Below, piece after piece: positions 27,765-36,396 of a DNA stretch of 64,000 bases. Under the pieces are notes generated by a model that worked only from the letters and a program-made list of their open reading frames with translations, searched no databases and was not told where the DNA came from. Every line of letters begins with the position of its first letter. The first letter of the stretch is position 1. The stretch lies in assembly GCF_020164745.1 (NCBI RefSeq), contig NZ_JAIUGV010000002.1, forward strand, positions 186,001-250,000, read 5' to 3'. The position numbers were made by a program, and so were the translations under genes. This stretch comes from Mesorhizobium sp. ES1-4. GTDB lineage: Bacteria > Pseudomonadota > Alphaproteobacteria > Rhizobiales > Rhizobiaceae.

Positions 27765-28433
27765 ATGCATTTGAAACGGCACGTAATCATGCTGGCTTCG
27801 GCCTTGGCGGCGACTTTTGCCGCAACGGGACCTGCGGAGGTGCATCCGCACGTCTTCGCCGAGGCACGCCTCGACGTGATCCTGTCCCCGGATCACCAAA
27901 GCGTGAAAGCGTTGCGCCATCTGTGGCGCTTCGACGACCTGTTTTCGAGCACGGTGATGATGGAATTCGACAAGAACTCCGACCTGAAGCTTGATGACAA
28001 GGAGCTGAAGGAGGTCGCCGATACCGTCCATGCCTCGCTGGCCGAGTTCAATTATTTCCAGCTGGTCACGCAGAACGGCAAGGACGTGACGATGGTGCCG
28101 CCACCGCATCTGATGGCCAATTTCGACAACGACCAGTTGATTATCCTGTTCGAGTCCGAACCCAAGGTACCGATCAAGCTGACCGGCACGATCGACATCG
28201 GCGTTTACGATCCGACCTTCTACACGGCGATCGACTTCACCGAGGATTCCAACATCTCTGTCGAGGGCCTGCCGTCGAACTGCACGAGCAAGGTCGTCCG
28301 GCCGGACCCGGACGAAGCGATCAAGGAAAACCAGAAGACCCTGACGGATGCCTTCTTCAACGATCCGACAGGCACCGACATGAGCAAGATCTTTGCCACC
28401 AAGCTCGAACTGACCTGTCAGCCAGAAGGATAG
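27765..28433 (+). CDS. DUF1007 periplasmic protein of a nickel/cobalt export pair
   Basis: This 222-residue secreted protein has a signal peptide (MLASALAATFAATGPAEVHP region) and the DUF1007 hallmark HPHVFAEARLDV right after it. An EF-hand-like loop, DKNSDLKLDDKE, lies near residue 67, with acidic ligands at positions 1, 3, 5, 9 and 12. DUF1007 proteins accompany NicO-type transporters, as here, where the nicO gene starts five bases downstream. A role in metal delivery or sensing on the periplasmic side is inferred. The start at 27765 is chosen because upstream codons lie in a repeat-like stretch without signal-peptide character. Confidence 0.83.
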   Translation: MHLKRHVIMLASALAATFAATGPAEVHPHVFAEARLDVILSPDHQSVKALRHLWRFDDLFSSTVMMEFDKNSDLKLDDKELKEVADTVHASLAEFNYFQLVTQNGKDVTMVPPPHLMANFDNDQLIILFESEPKVPIKLTGTIDIGVYDPTFYTAIDFTEDSNISVEGLPSNCTSKVVRPDPDEAIKENQKTLTDAFFNDPTGTDMSKIFATKLELTCQPEG

Positions 28434-28438
28434 ATCCG

Positions 28439-29632
28439 GTGAATCTGATCGGGAACCGTTCGAAACCGTCCCTGCGTTTGGCACTCGGCCTGATGGCCCT
28501 CGCCTTTGCCATGATGCATTTCGCCAATGCCGCGCACGCCCAGAGCTCGCTCGGCATCGGCGTCAATGACGGCATGGCGCCGACCACCGGCCCGTTCGCC
28601 CACATCCTGATGTGGATCAATCTGAGGCAACAGGAATTCTACCGTTCGCTCGCGGCAGCCATGAAGGCGATGCGCCAGGACGGCAGCAAGATCTGGATGC
28701 TCGTCGGCCTGTCCTTCGCCTACGGCATTTTCCACGCCGCCGGCCCCGGCCACGGCAAGGCGGTGATCTCCTCCTACATGGTGGCAAACGAAGTGGCGCT
28801 GAAGCGCGGCATCCTGTTGTCCTTCGTTTCGGCGCTGCTGCAGGGCCTGACCGCGATCCTCGTGATGCTGCTCGCCTATTTCGTCCTGCGCGGCACCACC
28901 GTCTCGATGACCGATGCGGCCTGGTTCATGGAGATCATGAGCTTTGCCCTGGTCACCCTCTTCGGCGCCTGGCTTTTGTGGCGCAAGCTGAGTCCAGCCG
29001 TCCTGCGCCTGTTTCGCAAGCGACCCGCCTACAGCCTGTCGGCCGCTCACGCCGGCCATTCCCATGCCGGCCATTCCCATGCCGGTCATTTGCATGCCGG
29101 TCATTCGCACGGCGCCGCCCACGCGCATTCGGCGCAAGCTCATGCCCACGCGCTGCACGCGCATGACGATCAAGACCATGTGCATGACCACTCTCATCAT
29201 GACCATGGCACGCACGATCATGGGCATCATGACCATGCCGCGGGCGAAGTCTGCGAAACCTGCGGCCACTCGCATGCACCCGATCCGGCGCTGCTTTCGG
29301 GTGACCGCTTCGATTGGCGCACGGCGTGGTCGGCGGTGGCGGCGGTCGGCATCCGTCCCTGCTCCGGCGCGCTGATCGTGCTGAGCTTCGCGCTGCTCAA
29401 CGGACTCTGGCTCGGTGGCCTTCTGTCGGTGCTGGCGATGTCGATTGGAACCGCCATCACCGTTTCGGCGCTGGCGACGATGGCCGTGACCGCCAAGAAC
29501 TGGGCGGTGTATTTCGCCGGCGACGGCCGCATGGGCAACAGCATCCATTCGATCGTCGAGATCGGCGGCGCCGCCTTTGTCTTCCTGTTCGGACTGCTGT
29601 TGCTGTCAGCGAGCTTGACGGGCGGCGTCTAG
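28439..29632 (+). CDS. NicO/RcnA-type nickel/cobalt exporter
   Basis: This 397-residue inner-membrane protein has the transition-metal motif FHAAGPGHGKAVISSYMVAN (about 98-117) in an early helix and GIRPCSGALIVLSFAL in a later one, both typical of the RcnA/NicO family. Between them lies a cytoplasmic His-rich loop, about residues 202-280, with tandem AGHSHAGH units and many HDH/HDHD pairs, followed by CETCGHSH. It probably exports Ni or Co. The GTG start follows the DUF1007 stop by five bases, so the two form an operon. Confidence 0.88.
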   Translation: MNLIGNRSKPSLRLALGLMALAFAMMHFANAAHAQSSLGIGVNDGMAPTTGPFAHILMWINLRQQEFYRSLAAAMKAMRQDGSKIWMLVGLSFAYGIFHAAGPGHGKAVISSYMVANEVALKRGILLSFVSALLQGLTAILVMLLAYFVLRGTTVSMTDAAWFMEIMSFALVTLFGAWLLWRKLSPAVLRLFRKRPAYSLSAAHAGHSHAGHSHAGHLHAGHSHGAAHAHSAQAHAHALHAHDDQDHVHDHSHHDHGTHDHGHHDHAAGEVCETCGHSHAPDPALLSGDRFDWRTAWSAVAAVGIRPCSGALIVLSFALLNGLWLGGLLSVLAMSIGTAITVSALATMAVTAKNWAVYFAGDGRMGNSIHSIVEIGGAAFVFLFGLLLLSASLTGGV

Positions 29633-29680
29633 AGCATGATGCCAAAAAGTATGAAGCGGTTTTCGGGCGACATCATTCAG
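29633..29680. repeat. Small palindromic intergenic repeat (RIME-like)
   Basis: Just after the exporter stop, GAGCATGATGCC and the inverted arm TTTTCGGGCGACATCAT flank a short centre containing AAAGTATGAAGCGG. The sequence closely resembles a short inverted repeat found hundreds of times in Mesorhizobium and relatives. It lies between two convergent genes and has no coding potential. Confidence 0.6.
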
Positions 29681-29738
29681 GTCGACTCGACCTGAAATCA
29701 TCCGGCTCCAGGCCAGACTTGTCCTAGCTTCACAGCCC

Positions 29739-30716
29739 CTAACCGGGAATCTTGCCGCCCAATTCATCCTCGATATGCGCGCGGATGATCTCGTCAAAAC
29801 TCTTTTCGGCGCTGAAGCCGAGCTCCCTTGACCGTCGTGCCTCGAACCGGGTCGGCCAGCCCTTGACGATCGCCCAGATCGTCTCGTCGGGCACCTCGCG
29901 GATCAGCTTCACCGCCTTGGTGCCGGCAATGCGTTCCAGCGCCTCGATCTGCTCGCCGACGGTGACGGCGACGCCGGGCATCGTCAGGTTGCGGCGCGGC
30001 CCGACGGCGGTGCCGTCGATCTCGGCCGCATGGACCAGGAAGTTCACCGCCGAGCGCGGGCTGGCATGGGTATGCACGACCGAGCGCGGCACCGGCAGGA
30101 TCGCCTCCTGCCCGCTCAGAGGTTCGCGGATGATGCCGGAGAAGAACCCGGACGCCGCCTTGTTCGGTTTGCCCGGCCGCACGCAGATCGTCGGCAGCCG
30201 GATGCCGATGCCGTCGAAGAAACCGCGCCTGGTATAGTCGGCCAGCAGTGCCTCGCTCATCTGCTTTTGCGTGCCGTAGGAGGTCAGCGGCGTCGGATGG
30301 AAGTCATCGGGTATGACATCCGGGAACGGCGCGCCGAACACCGCGATCGAGGAGGTGAACACGACGCGCGGCGCGAACCCCGCCAGGCGGATGGCATCGA
30401 ACAGCGCGCGGGTGCCGTCGAGGTTGACGCGGTAGCCGAGGTCGAAATTCGCTTCCGCCTCACCCGATACGATTCCGGCGAGGTGGAAGATGACATCGGG
30501 GTGCGACGCAACCAGGCTTTCGGCGGCGCCTGCATCGGCAAGGTCACCCGTGTGCAGCGCGACGCTGACGCCGTTCATGGCCGGGGCCTGCGGCGGCACG
30601 ATGTCGTGCAGGTCGAGCGCGGTGATCTGCTTGCCGCGCAGCGTGCCGTCGCCGGCCAGCCGGGCGATGAGCTTGCGGCCGACCATGCCCGCGGCGCCAG
30701 TGATCAGAATGCGCAT
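29739..30716 (-). CDS. denD: NAD-dependent epimerase/dehydratase family, D-erythronate dehydrogenase-like
   Basis: This 325-residue short-chain enzyme has the Rossmann motif GAAGMVGRKL at residues 7-16, FHLAGIVSGEAE, and the YxxxK pair in SYGTQKQMSEALLADY. The overall sequence, including RLPTICVRPGKPNKAASGFF, matches DenD-type D-erythronate dehydrogenases that oxidise C4 sugar acids. The usual partner kinase (DenK) and isomerases are not nearby, so the exact substrate is uncertain. A small membrane protein gene ends 13 bases before its start and may be co-transcribed. Confidence 0.78.
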   Translation of the reverse strand: MRILITGAAGMVGRKLIARLAGDGTLRGKQITALDLHDIVPPQAPAMNGVSVALHTGDLADAGAAESLVASHPDVIFHLAGIVSGEAEANFDLGYRVNLDGTRALFDAIRLAGFAPRVVFTSSIAVFGAPFPDVIPDDFHPTPLTSYGTQKQMSEALLADYTRRGFFDGIGIRLPTICVRPGKPNKAASGFFSGIIREPLSGQEAILPVPRSVVHTHASPRSAVNFLVHAAEIDGTAVGPRRNLTMPGVAVTVGEQIEALERIAGTKAVKLIREVPDETIWAIVKGWPTRFEARRSRELGFSAEKSFDEIIRAHIEDELGGKIPG

Positions 30717-30729
30717 GTCCGATATCCCC

Positions 30730-30942
30730 TTACTTGTCCTGATTTTTGCGCTGGGTGCGTGCCCGCAGCCAGAACACCAGGAAGAACGCCAGCACGAAGG
30801 CGGTGCCGAAGATACCCGCCAGAACGGTCGAAAAACTGCCGAGCGCCAACATCACGGTCGGCAGGTAGAAAGCGGTGATGCCGAACAGAAGCATGATCGA
30901 GATCGCGGCAATGGCCGCATTGCGCGTGTCGCGGTCCATCAT
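30730..30942 (-). CDS. Small membrane protein, function unknown
   Basis: This 70-residue protein has two probable transmembrane helices (AIAAISIMLLFGITAFYLPT and IFGTAFVLAFFLVFWL) and a basic C-terminal tail (RARTQRKNQDK). It sits 13 bases upstream of the denD-like gene on the same strand, which supports it as a real gene. I do not recognise a family. Confidence 0.65.
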   Translation of the reverse strand: MMDRDTRNAAIAAISIMLLFGITAFYLPTVMLALGSFSTVLAGIFGTAFVLAFFLVFWLRARTQRKNQDK

Positions 30943-31031
30943 GCCGCACCGGAGCGGCGGTCGTTCATCGGGCTGACGTTCAAAGCTGGAGAACTCCTGA
31001 GGCGGGTCCCATCGATGGTCATCGATCGGGC

Positions 31032-32006
31032 CTAGTGATAGTGGCCGTGATGCGGGGCCGCATCGTGCTCATGCTCATGATCGTGGTCGTGGTCGCCGCC
31101 ACCGTCAGCGCACTGGCCGAATTCCGGTTCGACGGTGGCATGGCTGATGCCGTGCGCGCTGGCAAGCCGCTTCTTGATGGCGCTGACGGCCTGATGCGCA
31201 TCGACACCCTCGTCAAGGCACGCATGCAGCGTCGCCATGCTGCTCGTCCCGTCGAGCGACCAGATATGCATATGGTGCACTTCGCGTACGCCCTTGACCC
31301 TTGCCTGGATATCCCCGGCGATCAGGTCGCGATCAAGGCTTGGCGGCACGCCTTCGAGCAGGACGTGGGCCGCCGCGCGCATCAGCGACCAGGCCGTCGA
31401 CAGGATCAGCAGCGACACGAGGACCGACAGGATCGGGTCGATCGGCGTCCAGCCAGTCGCCAAAATGACCAGTGCCGCCACGATCGCCGCGGCCGAGCCG
31501 AGCAGATCGCCAAGCACATGCAGGATGGCGCCGCGCATGTTGAGGTTGTCCCGGTCGCCGCCATGCAGCACCAGGAAGGAGCCTATATTGACCAGCAGGC
31601 CGAGAATCGCCACCACCAGCATCGGCCCACCCAGCACCGGCGCCGGCGTCTGCAGACGCCCCCAGGCCTCGTAGACGATCCACAGCGCGATCACGAAGAT
31701 GGCGATGCCGTTGGTGTAGGCAACCAAGGTCTTCACCCTGCCGAAGCCATAGGTGTGACGACCGGTCGCCGGTCGGCCTGCAAGGTGGAAGGCATACCAG
31801 GCAAGGCCGAGCGCGATGGCGTCGGCCAGCATGTGGCCGGCATCCGCCAACAGCGCCAGCGACCCGGTGAAAATGCCGCCAAGCGTCTCCGCCACCATGA
31901 AGCCGGCCGTCAGGCAGGCCGCGATCAGGACGCGCTTCTTGTCGGTCGAGCCATGCACATGGCCGGCGCCGTGGTCATGCCCGCTGTGATCGTGGGTATG
32001 CGCCAA
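31032..32006 (-). CDS. Cation diffusion facilitator (CzcD/DmeF-type metal exporter)
   Basis: This 324-residue protein has six transmembrane helices with the two HxxxD zinc-site motifs, HMLAD (58-62) and HVLGD (163-167). It also has an HPH-free cytoplasmic domain ending in a strongly His/Asp-rich tail (DHDHDHEHEHD), and an N terminus opening MAHTHDHSGHDHGAGH. It exports Zn, Co or another divalent metal out of the cytoplasm. The acetyltransferase gene upstream ends 14 bases before its start, so they probably share an mRNA. With NicO nearby, this segment is a metal-efflux patch. Confidence 0.92.
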   Translation of the reverse strand: MAHTHDHSGHDHGAGHVHGSTDKKRVLIAACLTAGFMVAETLGGIFTGSLALLADAGHMLADAIALGLAWYAFHLAGRPATGRHTYGFGRVKTLVAYTNGIAIFVIALWIVYEAWGRLQTPAPVLGGPMLVVAILGLLVNIGSFLVLHGGDRDNLNMRGAILHVLGDLLGSAAAIVAALVILATGWTPIDPILSVLVSLLILSTAWSLMRAAAHVLLEGVPPSLDRDLIAGDIQARVKGVREVHHMHIWSLDGTSSMATLHACLDEGVDAHQAVSAIKKRLASAHGISHATVEPEFGQCADGGGDHDHDHEHEHDAAPHHGHYH

Positions 32007-32020
32007 ATGGCAAACTCCCG

Positions 32021-32707
32021 TTAGGCGCCGAATTCCGCGCGAAAATCCTCGAGCCGCCGCTTCTGCTGGCCGTCACCATCGAAATTGGCCGGATCGAGCC
32101 AGGCTTCATAAGCCTTGCGCAGAGCCGGCCATTCCTTGTCGATGATCGAATACCACGCTGTGTCGCGGTTTTCACCCTTGACGATGAGATGCTGGCGGAA
32201 AATGCCCTCGAACTTGAAGCCGAACCGTTCCGCCGCGCGCTTCGACGGCTCGTTGCGGTTGTTGCACTTCCATTCGTAGCGGCGATAGCCGAGTTCGTCG
32301 AAGATGTATTTCATGAACAGGAACTGGGCTTCCGTCGCCGCCGGCTTGCGCGCGATCAGCGGTCCCCAATAGATGTTGCCGATCTCGATGACGCCGTGGG
32401 CCGGGTCGATGCGCATCAGCGTCTGGCGTCCCGCGACCTTGCCGCTGGCCTTGTCGATGACGGCGAAGAACAGTGGATCCTCACTGGACTCGACCTTGTC
32501 CAGCCATGGCTGGAAGGCGGCGCGGGTTTCCGGCGGATAATCGGGCAGCCAGGCGAAGCGGCCATCGACGTCGGATACCGAGGATGCCTCGTAAAGGCCG
32601 TCGCCGTGCCTTGCGGCGCTCAGCGGCTCGAGCCTGACGGTGCGGCCATCCAGCACCTTGCGCTCCGGACGCGGACGCGGCTGCCAATCTTTCAGGTTTT
32701 CCGACAC
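32021..32707 (-). CDS. GNAT acetyltransferase, RimJ/RimL-like
   Basis: This 228-residue protein has a GNAT fold: RTVRLEPLSAARHGDGLYEA near the start, GVIEIGNIYWGPLIARKPAA, then YIFDELGYRRYEWKCNNRNE and SKRAAERFGFKFEGIFRQHL, which are typical of the RimL/YdaF group. The probable GTG start at 32707 follows a TTGGAG site; longer frames upstream have no similarity. It overlaps no gene and lies in front of the CDF transporter gene. The substrate is unknown. Confidence 0.8.
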   Translation of the reverse strand: MSENLKDWQPRPRPERKVLDGRTVRLEPLSAARHGDGLYEASSVSDVDGRFAWLPDYPPETRAAFQPWLDKVESSEDPLFFAVIDKASGKVAGRQTLMRIDPAHGVIEIGNIYWGPLIARKPAATEAQFLFMKYIFDELGYRRYEWKCNNRNEPSKRAAERFGFKFEGIFRQHLIVKGENRDTAWYSIIDKEWPALRKAYEAWLDPANFDGDGQQKRRLEDFRAEFGA

Positions 32708-32790
32708 CAGAAACTCCAATCTGTTTGACTTTTGCCTGATCAGGCTCACAAAAACGCAACCCAACAGCAAGAACCACACGGACGGGAAAA

Positions 32791-33975
32791 ATGCTCCACA
32801 CGATTTCGGCCTTCGACCGTCTCGGCGAGGAAAACGCCTTCGCCGTGCTGGCGCGAGCAACGGCACTTGCCCAACAAGGCCGCGACATCGTCAACCTCGG
32901 CATCGGCCAGCCCGACTTCAAGACGCCGCAGCACATTGTCGAGGCCGCGATCAAGGCCTTGCGCGACGGCCATCACGGCTACACGCCGGCCAACGGCCTT
33001 CTGGCGACGCGCGAGGCGGTGGTGCGGCGCACGCTGACCACCACCGGCGTCGAGGTCTCGCCAGAGGCGGTGATGATCCTGCCCGGCGGCAAGCCGACCA
33101 TGTTCGCCGCCATCCTGATGTTCGGCGAACCCGGCGCCGAGATCCTCTATCCGGACCCCGGTTTTCCCATCTACCGTTCGATGATCGAGTTCACGGGTGC
33201 GGCACCCATTCCCGTGCCGATGCGCGAGGAGAACGGCTTCGCCTTCTCGGCCGAAGAGACGCTGGCGCTGATCACGCCGAAGACCAGGCTCCTGATCCTC
33301 AATTCGCCGGCCAACCCGACCGGTGGCGTCACGCCCCGGACCGAGGTCGAAAAACTGGTCAAGGGGCTTGAGAAGCACCCCGATGTCGCCATCCTCTCCG
33401 ACGAGATTTACGACGTCATGACCTATGACGGCGAGACGCATTGCTCACTGCTCGGCTTTCCCGAGATTCGCGACCGGCTGATCGTGCTCAACGGCTGGTC
33501 GAAGACCTGGGCAATGACCGGCTGGCGCATGGGCTGGTCGATCTGGCCAACCGGCGACAAGGGCGCCCATCTCTACGACAAGGTGCGCAAGCTGGCGGTC
33601 AATTGCTGGTCCTGCGTCAACGCGCCGAGCCAGTTCGCCGGCATCGCCGCCATCGACGGCCCGCAGGACGACGTCGACAAGATGATGCGCGCCTTCGACA
33701 ACCGCCGGAAGATCGTCGTCGAAGGGCTGAACGCCTTGCCCAACATCTCCTGCATCACGCCCAGGGGCGCGTTCTATGCCTTCCCGAACGTATCGAAGAC
33801 CGGCTGGCAGGCAAAGAAGCTCGCCTCGGCCCTGCTCGACGAGGCCGGCGTGGCGCTGATCGGCGGCCCCGATTTCGGCATTCTCGGCGAAGGCTATGTC
33901 AGGCTCTCCTACGCCAACTCCGAGGAGAACATCTTGCGCGCGCTGGACAGGATCGGAGCGTTCCTGGCGAAGTAA
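32791..33975 (+). CDS. Class I/II PLP-dependent aminotransferase (AspC/AAT fold)
   Basis: This 394-residue enzyme is a fold-type I aminotransferase. Landmarks are NLGIGQPDFKTP (35-46), LNSPANPTGGV (170-180), the Asp of LSDEIYD, and the PLP lysine K238 in NGWSKTWAMTGWRMGW; the arginine in YVRLSYANSEENI probably binds the substrate carboxylate. The amino acid is not predictable from sequence alone; aspartate, aromatic or branched donors are possible. It is divergent from the GNAT gene by 83 bases. Confidence 0.9.
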   Translation: MLHTISAFDRLGEENAFAVLARATALAQQGRDIVNLGIGQPDFKTPQHIVEAAIKALRDGHHGYTPANGLLATREAVVRRTLTTTGVEVSPEAVMILPGGKPTMFAAILMFGEPGAEILYPDPGFPIYRSMIEFTGAAPIPVPMREENGFAFSAEETLALITPKTRLLILNSPANPTGGVTPRTEVEKLVKGLEKHPDVAILSDEIYDVMTYDGETHCSLLGFPEIRDRLIVLNGWSKTWAMTGWRMGWSIWPTGDKGAHLYDKVRKLAVNCWSCVNAPSQFAGIAAIDGPQDDVDKMMRAFDNRRKIVVEGLNALPNISCITPRGAFYAFPNVSKTGWQAKKLASALLDEAGVALIGGPDFGILGEGYVRLSYANSEENILRALDRIGAFLAK

Positions 33976-34128
33976 CGCTCAAGCCCGGCCGATCTCATCT
34001 CTCGGACAGTATGCGGCGGCCGCGGGCACGCTGTCATGAGCCGTCCGGAGGCGCTTGGGCAAGACTGGGCGGGCATGCCGAAAACGGCTACGACTTCCCC
34101 CGATCGGAACCGAATGAGGGAACCTCGG

Positions 34129-34503
34129 ATGTTCTACGCAATCCTTGCCTATCACGTCGAAGCAGTGATCAACGCGCTGACGCCGCAAGAAGATGCGGCG
34201 CTGATGGCCGAGTTGTTGAAGATAAACACCAGGCTTCGTGAGGAAGGCACGCTTGGACCATCCGCGCGTCTGGGGGCGACACAGGATGCGTGCACCCTGC
34301 GCGGCCCAGGCGACGGCGTGGTCCTCGACGGGCCTTTCGCGGAGACCAAGGAACAGTTGCTCGGCCTCTATGTCGTCGATTGCGCCACGAGAGACGACGC
34401 GATCGCGATCGCCCGTGACCTTCGCCGCGCCAATGCCACCGCCGTTTACGAGATCAGGCCCATTCTGCTCTTCAAGCCCGGGGTGCCGCTGGCGGGCAAC
34501 TGA
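34129..34503 (+). CDS. YCII-related (DGPF-type) protein
   Basis: This 124-residue protein belongs to the YCII/PhnB-like ferredoxin fold family known from sigma-factor neighbourhoods. The typical phrase VVLDGPFAETKEQLLGLYVV is present, followed by IRPIL near the end. The start at 34129 is chosen because AGGGA is at the right distance and the domain begins with MFYAILAYHV. No ECF sigma gene is visible beside it, so the common pairing is not seen here. Confidence 0.78.
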   Translation: MFYAILAYHVEAVINALTPQEDAALMAELLKINTRLREEGTLGPSARLGATQDACTLRGPGDGVVLDGPFAETKEQLLGLYVVDCATRDDAIAIARDLRRANATAVYEIRPILLFKPGVPLAGN

Positions 34504-34521
34504 ACCCGCGGCAACCGCCGC

Positions 34522-35277
34522 TCACCCACGCCCAACGAATGGCATCTTGGTCGCCATCACCGTCATGAACAGCACGTTGGCGTCGAGCGGCAGGCTGGCC
34601 ATGTGCACGACCGCATCGGCGACGCGCTGGACGTCCATCACCGCTTCGGCGGCGATCGAGCCATTGGCCTGCGGCACGCCGACGGTCATCGGCTGCGCCA
34701 TGTCGGTCAGCGCATTGCCGATGTCGATCTGGCCGCAGGCGATGTCATAGGGACGGCCGTCGAGAGCCAGCGTCTTGGTCAGCCCGGTGATGGCGTGCTT
34801 GGTCGCCGTATAGGGCACCGAACCCGGGCGCGGTGCATAAGCCGACACCGAGCCGTTGTTGATGATGCGGCCGCCCATCGGCTTCTGCTTGCGCATGGCG
34901 CCGAAGGCCGCACGCGCGCACAGGAAAGATCCCGTGAGATTGACCCCGACGATATCGTTCCACACCTCGACCGGGATCTCGTCGATCGGCGTCGACTTGT
35001 AGCCCATGCCGGCATTGTTGAAGAGCAGGTCGATGCGCCCGAACGCCTCCGCGACGGTCTCGAACAGATCGTCGACTTCGCCGGCCTTGCTGATGTCGCA
35101 GGCAACCGCCAAAGCCTTGGCCTCGGTCGGGCCGACCTCCGCTATGGCGCTATCCAGCACGGACTTGCGCCGCCCGCAGAACACCGTATTCCAGCCGGCC
35201 TCGAGCAACGCCGTGGCGACGCTCTTGCCGATCCCGGTGCCGGCGCCGGTGACGATGGCGGTTTTTTGTTCGGTCAT
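34522..35277 (-). CDS. Short-chain dehydrogenase/reductase
   Basis: This 251-residue enzyme has the SDR nucleotide motif TGAGTGIGKSVA (10-21), NNAG in DLLFNNAGMGYKS, the catalytic Ser of NNGSVSAYAP, and the YxxxK pair in PYTATKHAITGL. The substrate is unknown. It lies on the minus strand, and about 130 bases upstream of its start is the terminator of a candidate small RNA. Confidence 0.88.
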   Translation of the reverse strand: MTEQKTAIVTGAGTGIGKSVATALLEAGWNTVFCGRRKSVLDSAIAEVGPTEAKALAVACDISKAGEVDDLFETVAEAFGRIDLLFNNAGMGYKSTPIDEIPVEVWNDIVGVNLTGSFLCARAAFGAMRKQKPMGGRIINNGSVSAYAPRPGSVPYTATKHAITGLTKTLALDGRPYDIACGQIDIGNALTDMAQPMTVGVPQANGSIAAEAVMDVQRVADAVVHMASLPLDANVLFMTVMATKMPFVGRG

Positions 35278-35404
35278 GGCTGATGTCCTCCGGCAGCGCC
35301 GCGCGTGCCCGACTGATTTTCAGGATTTGGCCCGGGAGAAGGCATCGCAAATGATGACAGCGATGGCAAGCGGCAGCACGATCCCGCAGGACCCGGCGGG
35401 CCCG

Positions 35405-35475
35405 ACAAAAAGGGCGGTCATTGGCGACCGCCCTGATCTGAACCGGGCTTGGGAGGAGGAAAGCCGATCCGACTG
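35405..35475 (-). ncRNA. Candidate small RNA with anti-Shine-Dalgarno loop
   Basis: Reading the minus strand, GGCUU at 35461-35465 pairs with AAGCC at 35446-35450 and presents the ten-base loop UCCUCCUCCC, which is complementary to a Shine-Dalgarno sequence. About 11 bases later a nine-bp stem (35411-35419 with 35426-35434) is followed by a run of U. The predicted RNA is about 65-75 nt. CUCCUCCC-loop small RNAs (the alphaproteobacterial ar14 or cuckoo type) are known and bind mRNA ribosome sites. No protein frame fits, and the 5' end is inferred. Confidence 0.55.
35407..35434 (-). terminator. Rho-independent terminator
   Basis: The minus strand reads AGGGCGGTC, a six-base loop GCCAAT, and GACCGCCCT, then U5. 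It ends the candidate small RNA and also any transcript coming from the TerB-like gene. Confidence 0.85.
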
Positions 35476-35498
35476 TTTAGAATCATGCGCTTCCTGAG

Positions 35499-35514
35499 TT
35501 AACGAAAGGTTAAC
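35499..35514. promoter_or_regulatory. Perfect CtrA box, palindromic
   Basis: TTAACGAAAGGTTAAC contains TTAA, seven bases, then TTAAC, the CtrA consensus; the complementary strand matches it as well. It lies 29 bases beyond the TerB-like gene stop. On the minus strand it is followed by a possible -10 (TAAACA) and the candidate small RNA. No protein gene starts nearby on the plus strand. Confidence 0.7.
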
Positions 35515-35542
35515 GCCTCCGGGCCTCTTGTGCCGATCCGGG

Positions 35543-36280
35543 CTACCAGCGCGGATTGGGTGACGTACCCTTGGCGGCGGGCACTTTCGCCGCCGAAACC
35601 GTCGCCTCGACATGGTCGACCAGCGCATCCGGCAGGCCAAGCCGGCCGGCAAGCAGATCGAGATACCCGCGCTCGGCGCGCGTTTCGGGGTCGATGGTGA
35701 GACGTGACGCCGTGTAGAGCTCAAGCTTCTGCGCGTCGGTCCTGGCGCCGGCCACCAGCGTGTCGACGTCGAGTGGACGCTCCAGCTCCGCCATCAGGAA
35801 TTTTTCCGCATTGGCGCCGATCCCCGCAAGGCTGAGCTTGCCGGCGATCTTCTGGCGTTCCTCATCGTCGACATGGCCGTCGGCCTTGGCCGCCGAGATC
35901 ATCGCCCGCACCAGGGTCAACGTGAACTCATCCTCGCCTTGCGGCGCCTGCGACGGGTGGAAGGCGGTGTCCTTGGGTGGCGGCAGCAATTCCGGCTCGC
36001 CGGCTGCGGGCGCCTGTTCCGGTGCGCTGCCGGCCTTGTAATTCTGATAGGCCTTGTAGGCGAGGCCGCCGATGGCGGCCAACCCGCCGAGCCTTACCGC
36101 GGCGCCGGTCACCTGCCGCCCGGCGCCGGTCCCAAGCAGCACGGCGGCCAGCGCGCCGGCGGCCAGCGGATTGTCCTTGGCCATCTGCACCGCTTGCCCG
36201 GCCTTGTCGCGGACGGTGCCGCTGGTACCGGGAACCTGCGAGCCGAGCAGATCGTCGAGAAGCTTCTTGGGATCGAACAT
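35543..36280 (-). CDS. DUF533/TerB-like membrane-associated protein
   Basis: This 245-residue protein opens with MFDPKKLLDDLLGSQVPGTS, a Gly/Ala-rich hydrophobic segment (NPLAAGALAAVLLGTGAGRQ) and a Pro-rich linker. A helical TerB-like domain (DUF533) follows at about residues 130-230, with RAMISAAKADGHVDDEERQK as the acidic metal-binding-like helix. The function is unknown; members often sit in the inner membrane or outer envelope. I choose the ATG at 36280 because the preceding frame is not coding in character. Confidence 0.8.
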   Translation of the reverse strand: MFDPKKLLDDLLGSQVPGTSGTVRDKAGQAVQMAKDNPLAAGALAAVLLGTGAGRQVTGAAVRLGGLAAIGGLAYKAYQNYKAGSAPEQAPAAGEPELLPPPKDTAFHPSQAPQGEDEFTLTLVRAMISAAKADGHVDDEERQKIAGKLSLAGIGANAEKFLMAELERPLDVDTLVAGARTDAQKLELYTASRLTIDPETRAERGYLDLLAGRLGLPDALVDHVEATVSAAKVPAAKGTSPNPRW

Positions 36281-36396
36281 CAATGCCTCCAGGATTCGCC
36301 CGGCCGAACGGGCAGGTTTCGAACGCCGAAGACGTAGGTCCCGAAGCCTGACATTGCAATGACAGGCGGCCGCTTTGCCGGGCCGCGGCGCCTCGA

